From: Ruminococcus sp.
GTDB lineage: Bacteria > Bacillota_A > Clostridia > Oscillospirales > Ruminococcaceae
DNA: 18,809 bases
Assembly: GCF_024684275.1 (NCBI RefSeq)
Contig: NZ_JAIKXF010000067.1
Coordinates: 1-18,809, forward strand
Direction of reading: 5' to 3'
The position numbers and the translations under genes are program-made. This document shows positions 15,118 to 18,809 of this stretch, piece after piece. The notes under the pieces were generated by a model. The model was not told where the DNA came from. It did no database searches and saw only the letters and a program-made list of their open reading frames with translations. Within the stretch, counting starts at the first letter, position 1; every line of letters begins with the position of its first letter.

Positions 15118-16029
15118 TCAGGAAGAGTAATTGGCGATGTACTCTTTAAGATGTTCGAGGTAGCGCTCTGTCAGCTCGTTCATGGGACGGTCGGTGGTGA
15201 CGATATAGCCTATCTCCATTTTCTCGCTGCTTTCAAGAGGTATGGAAACGATGTTGCTGCCGTTGAGGTCAGAGCTGAGGATACCTGACGAAATGGTATA
15301 TCCGTCAAGTCCGATAAGCAGGTTGAAAAGGGTAGCTCTGTCGGAAACGACTATATTCTTCGGACTTTCCGCTGTGATGTGGAGCTCCTCTGCAAAATAG
15401 AATGAATTTTTCACGCCCTGATCGTAGGTAAGTCTGGGAAATGCCTTCAGATCATCGAGAGTCACCGATCCTCTGCCGACAAGCGGGTTGCTCCTGCTGA
15501 CAAAAACATGGGGCTTTGCCGTAAACAGCGGCTCGAATTTCATTTCCTCATTCTGTAAGATATGTCTGATGACCTCGCGGTTAAAGTCGCTGAGGAACAG
15601 CACTCCGAGGTCACTTCTGTGGGTGCGGACGTCCTCTATTATCTCCGCAGTTTTAAGTTCGCGGAGGGAAAATTCGTACTTATCACGGCCGTATTCGCGG
15701 ACAAGCCGTACAAAAGCGTTTACAACGAATGCGTAGTGCTGCGCAGATACCGCAAAGGCTCTGCGCGGCGGAGCGGTGGACTTGTATTCATTTTCGAGAA
15801 GCTCTGCCTGCTCAACTATCTGACGGGCGTAGGACAGGAATTTCGTACCGTCCTCAGAGAGATAAACGCCTCTGTTGCTGCGGTTGAAAATGGTTATCCC
15901 CATTTCCTTCTCAAGCTCCGCAACGGACTTGGAAAGGCTTGGCTGTGCGATAAACAGGCGTTGTGCGGCAGTAGTTATGGAGCCTGTTTCTGCTATTGTG
16001 ATAATGTATTTTAATTGCTGTAAGGTCAT
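15118..16029 (-). CDS. LysR-family regulator (CpsY/MtaR-like), probable methionine regulator
   Basis: 303 residues, normal LysR length. The N-terminal winged helix-turn-helix is at about 1-60 (MTLQQLKYIITIAETGSIT, AQRLFIAQPSLSKSVAELE, FNRSNRGVYLSEDG). An effector domain follows at about 90-300, with FAVSAQHYAFVVNAFVR and LGVLFLSDFN. These stretches resemble the CpsY/MtaR group, whose characterised members control methionine uptake and synthesis in streptococci. It lies upstream of metE in the same direction, unlike the divergent metR-metE arrangement of enterobacteria. GGAGG (16038-16042 in reverse) supports the start. A consensus promoter precedes it, and readthrough into metE is possible. 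The ligand could be homocysteine or O-acetylserine/homoserine derivatives by analogy; this is not shown by the sequence. Confidence 0.85.
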   Translation of the reverse strand: MTLQQLKYIITIAETGSITTAAQRLFIAQPSLSKSVAELEKEMGITIFNRSNRGVYLSEDGTKFLSYARQIVEQAELLENEYKSTAPPRRAFAVSAQHYAFVVNAFVRLVREYGRDKYEFSLRELKTAEIIEDVRTHRSDLGVLFLSDFNREVIRHILQNEEMKFEPLFTAKPHVFVSRSNPLVGRGSVTLDDLKAFPRLTYDQGVKNSFYFAEELHITAESPKNIVVSDRATLFNLLIGLDGYTISSGILSSDLNGSNIVSIPLESSEKMEIGYIVTTDRPMNELTERYLEHLKEYIANYSS

Positions 16030-16053
16030 GTATCATGCCTCCTTTTATTGATT

Positions 16054-16082
16054 ATTATAACATGGAGCAGCGGAAAATACAA
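16054..16082 (-). promoter_or_regulatory. Promoter of the LysR gene
   Basis: On the minus strand TTGTAT (16082-16077), 17 bases, TATAAT (16059-16054), with TGT just before the -10 box. The -10 box is 24 bases from the ATG. Confidence 0.65.
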
Positions 16083-16233
16083 TAATAAGTCACCTTTCAG
16101 AAAAAGTATCAGCAGACATTAAATATTGAGCTGTATTAGTGAACATTAAAACACGGCGTTAATATAACCGAAAAGCTTTTTGTTTGTATCGCATAAAAGG
16201 TTCATAAATCGGAAAAATATTTTTATAAAACGC

Positions 16234-16262
16234 TTGTAATAGCCATTTATATATGATATAAT
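16234..16262 (+). promoter_or_regulatory. Promoter of the large CotH gene
   Basis: TTGTAA (16234-16239), 17 bases, TATAAT (16257-16262), leaving an untranslated leader of about 100 bases before the ATG at 16368. The layout is the same as at the two dockerin genes. Confidence 0.6.
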
Positions 16263-16367
16263 ATTTAAGCTGCGGTCATTTACAGTATGGTCTGACACAT
16301 AAACAGACACAGTCAGAGCAAGACCAAAGCAGAAAAATAAGAGAGTTTATATAAGCTGGAGGAAAAA

Positions 16368-18809
16368 ATGAAAAACACGTCAAAAAAACGGACTATCGCA
16401 GGAGTCCTGTGTCTTGGAATGCTGATGCAGACCTCGACGCTGCTTCCCGCAAATGCAGAAGACGGAGCAAGGGTGACAATAAACGAGGTCTGCTCAAAAA
16501 ACACCACTTACAAGGCTGCGGACGGCAGCGGCTTCGACTGGATCGAGCTTTATAACAGCGGAAAGGCAGAAGCCGATATTTCGGGCTGGGGACTTTCAGA
16601 CAAGGCTGAAAAGCCCTTTAAATTCACATTCCCTGACGGAACACATATCGCCGCAGGGGGCAGACTTGTTGTTTTCTGCGACAGCGACGCTGCAAAGAAT
16701 GATACAAGCATAGCGCCATTCGGACTGTCAACAGACGGAGAGACACTTACCCTTACGGAAAAGAGCGGAAGTACCGCCCAGACTATCACTTTTGAAACTA
16801 TCCCTGCTGATAATTCCTACGGACAGTATCCCGACGGCAGCGGAGATTATTACATACTGAAAGCTACTCCCGAAAAGGCAAATGCGGTTCCCGAGGGAAG
16901 TGCGTCTGTACATAAGCCGAATTTCTCGCATGAAAGCGGCTTTTATGACAGCGATTTCAAACTGACACTCACAGCTGATGATGGCTGCGATATATACTAT
17001 ACAACAGACGGCAGCGATCCCGTTTACGGCTCTAAGAAGTACACAGAGCCCCTTAGCATCAGGGATATGTCCGACACCGAGAATCGTCTCAGCAATCGCA
17101 CAGACATAGTTCCCGACGGAGCAGAGGCTCCCCGCGGAAATGTGGACAAGGCGGTGGTGATCCGTGCTGTTGCAGTTGACAAGGAAAATCATGCCAGCGA
17201 ATACGTTACCAAGACCTATATGCTTGGAAAGACCAATTCTGGCTACTATAAGAATATGAAGGTCGTTTCACTTGTTACCGATCCTGCAAATCTCTTTGAC
17301 AAGGAAAAGGGAATATACTGCCTCGGCAATATCTACGAACAGAACAGAGAAGCTGACAGGGAAAAATGGCCCTGGGAGAAAAAAGCAAACTATTCGATGA
17401 AGGGCAGGGAATGGGAGCGTCCTGCTGTATTCACTATGTTCGATAACGGCGAAAAGGTCATTGAACAGAATGTGGGCATTCGTATCAAGGGCGCTTTTTC
17501 AAGATCGCTTGAGCAGAAAAGCTTCAATGTCTATACACGCAAGGAATACGGTGTATCCGAGTTTGATTATGACTTCTTCTCAGGCAGGGCTGTCAAGGCT
17601 AAGAACGGCAAGGCTATCAAGAAATACGACGGTATCGTTATCCGCAACGGCGGAAACGACAATACCTCGGCTTTTTTTCGCGACAGCATAAATCAGGCTC
17701 TTGTTGCGGACAAAACCTTTGCAAAGCAGGCGTCTTCGGAGTGTATCCTGTTCCTTGACGGTGAGTTCTGGGGAATTTATCAGATGCAGGAGAAGATAAA
17801 CAAGAGCTTCCTCAGCGATCATTACGGTGTTGATAAGAACGGAATAGCAATGATAGAGAACGGAGCGCTTGAAGAAGGTACGGATAACGACCTCAGAGAC
17901 TGGCGCTCACTCTGCGACGGAGCTGCAAACGGCAGCATATCCTTTGAGGAGTTCTGCAATAAGGTAGACCTTCAGGGCTTTATGGACTATTTTGCAGCAC
18001 AGATATACTGGTCAAACGGTGACTGGCCGCAGAATAATTTCAGTGCATGGCGTTCAAACACAAAAGATGAGAGCAATCCATACGCTGACGGCAAGTGGAG
18101 AATGATACTCTTTGATACCGAATCGGGACAGGGACTTTACGGCTCTGATGATAAGTCATTTCATGCCGACGGCTTTGAGCGTATCCGCAATAACAACAGT
18201 CAGCTTGCAAGAATGTTCAACGGACTTCTCAATAATGACTCGTTCAGAATGAAATTCGCAAGAACAATGATGGACCTTGCAAATTATAATTTTGAGCCCA
18301 ACAAAACAAAGACAGTGATAAATAGCTACAGGAACAGTTACAGACAGCAGGTAGCCGATACATATGCACGTTTCCATTCGGGCAGCTTATCAGGGGACAA
18401 CGGTATAAGGCGCTTTGAGGAATCAATGGCTGTTCTTACCGAGTTCTACGAAAAGCGTTATCCGTATGCAGAGCGCACCACAAGAAACGCTATGAAGCTT
18501 TCGTCTGAGCCCCATAAGCTCACAGTAGTGAACAATACAGACAAGGGCAGCATCAGGTTGAACAGCCTTGAGCTGGGCAGGATAAGCAGCTGGAGCGGTA
18601 ATTATCATTCTGACTACGACCTTCACCTCACAGCAGTTCCCGTTGAGGGCTGCACCTTCTCGCACTGGGAGCTTAACGGCGCGAAGCTGAGCGGCGGAGA
18701 GCTCACCGATGCTTATATCAAGGTAAGAGTTGAAAACGACGCCTCAGTACAGGCTGTTTATGTGGGCGACGCAAACGAAAAGACCACAACTGCTGTTCAG
18801 ACAACGAAA
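16368..18809 (+). CDS. Large secreted CotH protein with lamin-tail domain, 3' partial
   Basis: 814 codons are open to the window edge. The signal peptide is 1-30 (ANA-ED). A lamin-tail domain spans about 34-170 (VTINEVCSKN, FDWIELYNSG, ISGWGLSD). A CHB_HEX_C-like domain spans about 185-285 (IYYTTDGSDPVYGSKKYTEP). The CotH domain is at about 296-690, with kinase-type elements SNGDWPQNNF (Asp552, Asn557) and ILFDTESGQGLYG (Asp583). An InlB/Big-like repeat (about 717-800; GCTFSHWELNG) is followed by the first residues of a Thr-rich linker (EKTTTAVQTTK). That linker predicts a dockerin just beyond the window. CotH proteins are atypical kinases in Bacillus spore coats; here the protein is extracellular and its partner is unknown. 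GGAGG at 16358-16362 supports the start. It is a paralogue of the lipoprotein at 3087-4859, which lacks the lamin-tail and repeat modules. Confidence 0.87.
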   Translation, partial: MKNTSKKRTIAGVLCLGMLMQTSTLLPANAEDGARVTINEVCSKNTTYKAADGSGFDWIELYNSGKAEADISGWGLSDKAEKPFKFTFPDGTHIAAGGRLVVFCDSDAAKNDTSIAPFGLSTDGETLTLTEKSGSTAQTITFETIPADNSYGQYPDGSGDYYILKATPEKANAVPEGSASVHKPNFSHESGFYDSDFKLTLTADDGCDIYYTTDGSDPVYGSKKYTEPLSIRDMSDTENRLSNRTDIVPDGAEAPRGNVDKAVVIRAVAVDKENHASEYVTKTYMLGKTNSGYYKNMKVVSLVTDPANLFDKEKGIYCLGNIYEQNREADREKWPWEKKANYSMKGREWERPAVFTMFDNGEKVIEQNVGIRIKGAFSRSLEQKSFNVYTRKEYGVSEFDYDFFSGRAVKAKNGKAIKKYDGIVIRNGGNDNTSAFFRDSINQALVADKTFAKQASSECILFLDGEFWGIYQMQEKINKSFLSDHYGVDKNGIAMIENGALEEGTDNDLRDWRSLCDGAANGSISFEEFCNKVDLQGFMDYFAAQIYWSNGDWPQNNFSAWRSNTKDESNPYADGKWRMILFDTESGQGLYGSDDKSFHADGFERIRNNNSQLARMFNGLLNNDSFRMKFARTMMDLANYNFEPNKTKTVINSYRNSYRQQVADTYARFHSGSLSGDNGIRRFEESMAVLTEFYEKRYPYAERTTRNAMKLSSEPHKLTVVNNTDKGSIRLNSLELGRISSWSGNYHSDYDLHLTAVPVEGCTFSHWELNGAKLSGGELTDAYIKVRVENDASVQAVYVGDANEKTTTAVQTTK

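Larger units (their letters stand above)
16030..16367. other. Divergent intergenic region between the LysR and CotH genes
   Basis: 338 bases without a gene, AT-rich. It holds the LysR promoter (16054-16082, minus), the CotH promoter (16234-16262, plus), and a leader of about 100 bases before the CotH gene with overlapping inverted repeats (16290-16317). A direct repeat ACATTAAA occurs at 16116-16123 and 16143-16150, 27 bases apart. No copy of the 15102-15116 palindrome is visible here. I see no small gene or RNA in it. Confidence 0.6.

Noticed and set aside
16313..17192. Several minus-strand open frames inside the large CotH gene
   Set aside because: Shadows of the plus-strand gene, which stays open for 814 codons with recognisable domains.

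Overview
The window looks like a chromosomal segment of a fibre-degrading, cellulosome-forming Ruminococcus, most likely Ruminococcus flavefaciens or a close relative. Three genes end in dockerin modules, threonine-rich linkers join the modules, and the dockerin of the large arabinofuranosidase has the 'LIMQSLANPNKY' type sequence I associate with R. flavefaciens. CotH modules on secreted proteins, BspA-like repeats with a dockerin, and strong GGAGG ribosome binding sites also fit a ruminococcal Firmicute. I see no rRNA, tRNA, CRISPR array, insertion sequence or phage gene.

Layout. 1-200: the 3' end of a CE4 polysaccharide (xylan) deacetylase, followed by a terminator. 491-2845: two convergent dockerin genes sharing one bidirectional terminator. 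The first is a leucine-rich-repeat protein. The second is a protein that matches the plan of a GH11 xylanase but seems to lack the nucleophile and the thumb motif. 3087-4859: a CotH-type lipoprotein with its own promoters. It converges on a 1124-residue GH127-type beta-L-arabinofuranosidase with a malectin-like module and a dockerin (4906-8280, minus). 8576-11811: a two-gene operon read away from GH127, encoding a GH3 beta-glucosidase/exoglucanase lipoprotein with an unusual C-terminal extension and an overlapping DUF6273-type lipoprotein. 11873-16029 (minus): a methionine block of a LysR regulator, metE and metF, with a palindromic candidate operator between the regulator and metE. 16368-end: a second, larger CotH protein with a lamin-tail domain and an InlB-like repeat, cut by the window edge just as a Thr-rich linker begins.

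How it fits together. Most of the window is secreted or surface machinery for plant cell wall breakdown. CE4 removes acetyl groups from xylan. The GH127 enzyme trims beta-L-arabinofuranosyl side groups and can dock into the cellulosome. The GH3 lipoprotein would cleave released beta-glucans or oligosaccharides at the cell surface. The LRR, GH11-like and CotH proteins are non-catalytic or unconventional parts: adhesion, carbohydrate recognition, and possibly extracellular protein phosphorylation. The met genes are a separate amino-acid island whose regulator and likely binding site sit next to each other.

The most unusual items are the apparently inactivated GH11-like dockerin protein, the two CotH proteins with intact kinase-type motifs, the AT-rich domain fused to GH3, and a MET-box-like palindrome centred about 67 bases upstream of the inferred metE start. 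All functional calls come from reading motifs; no database search was run.
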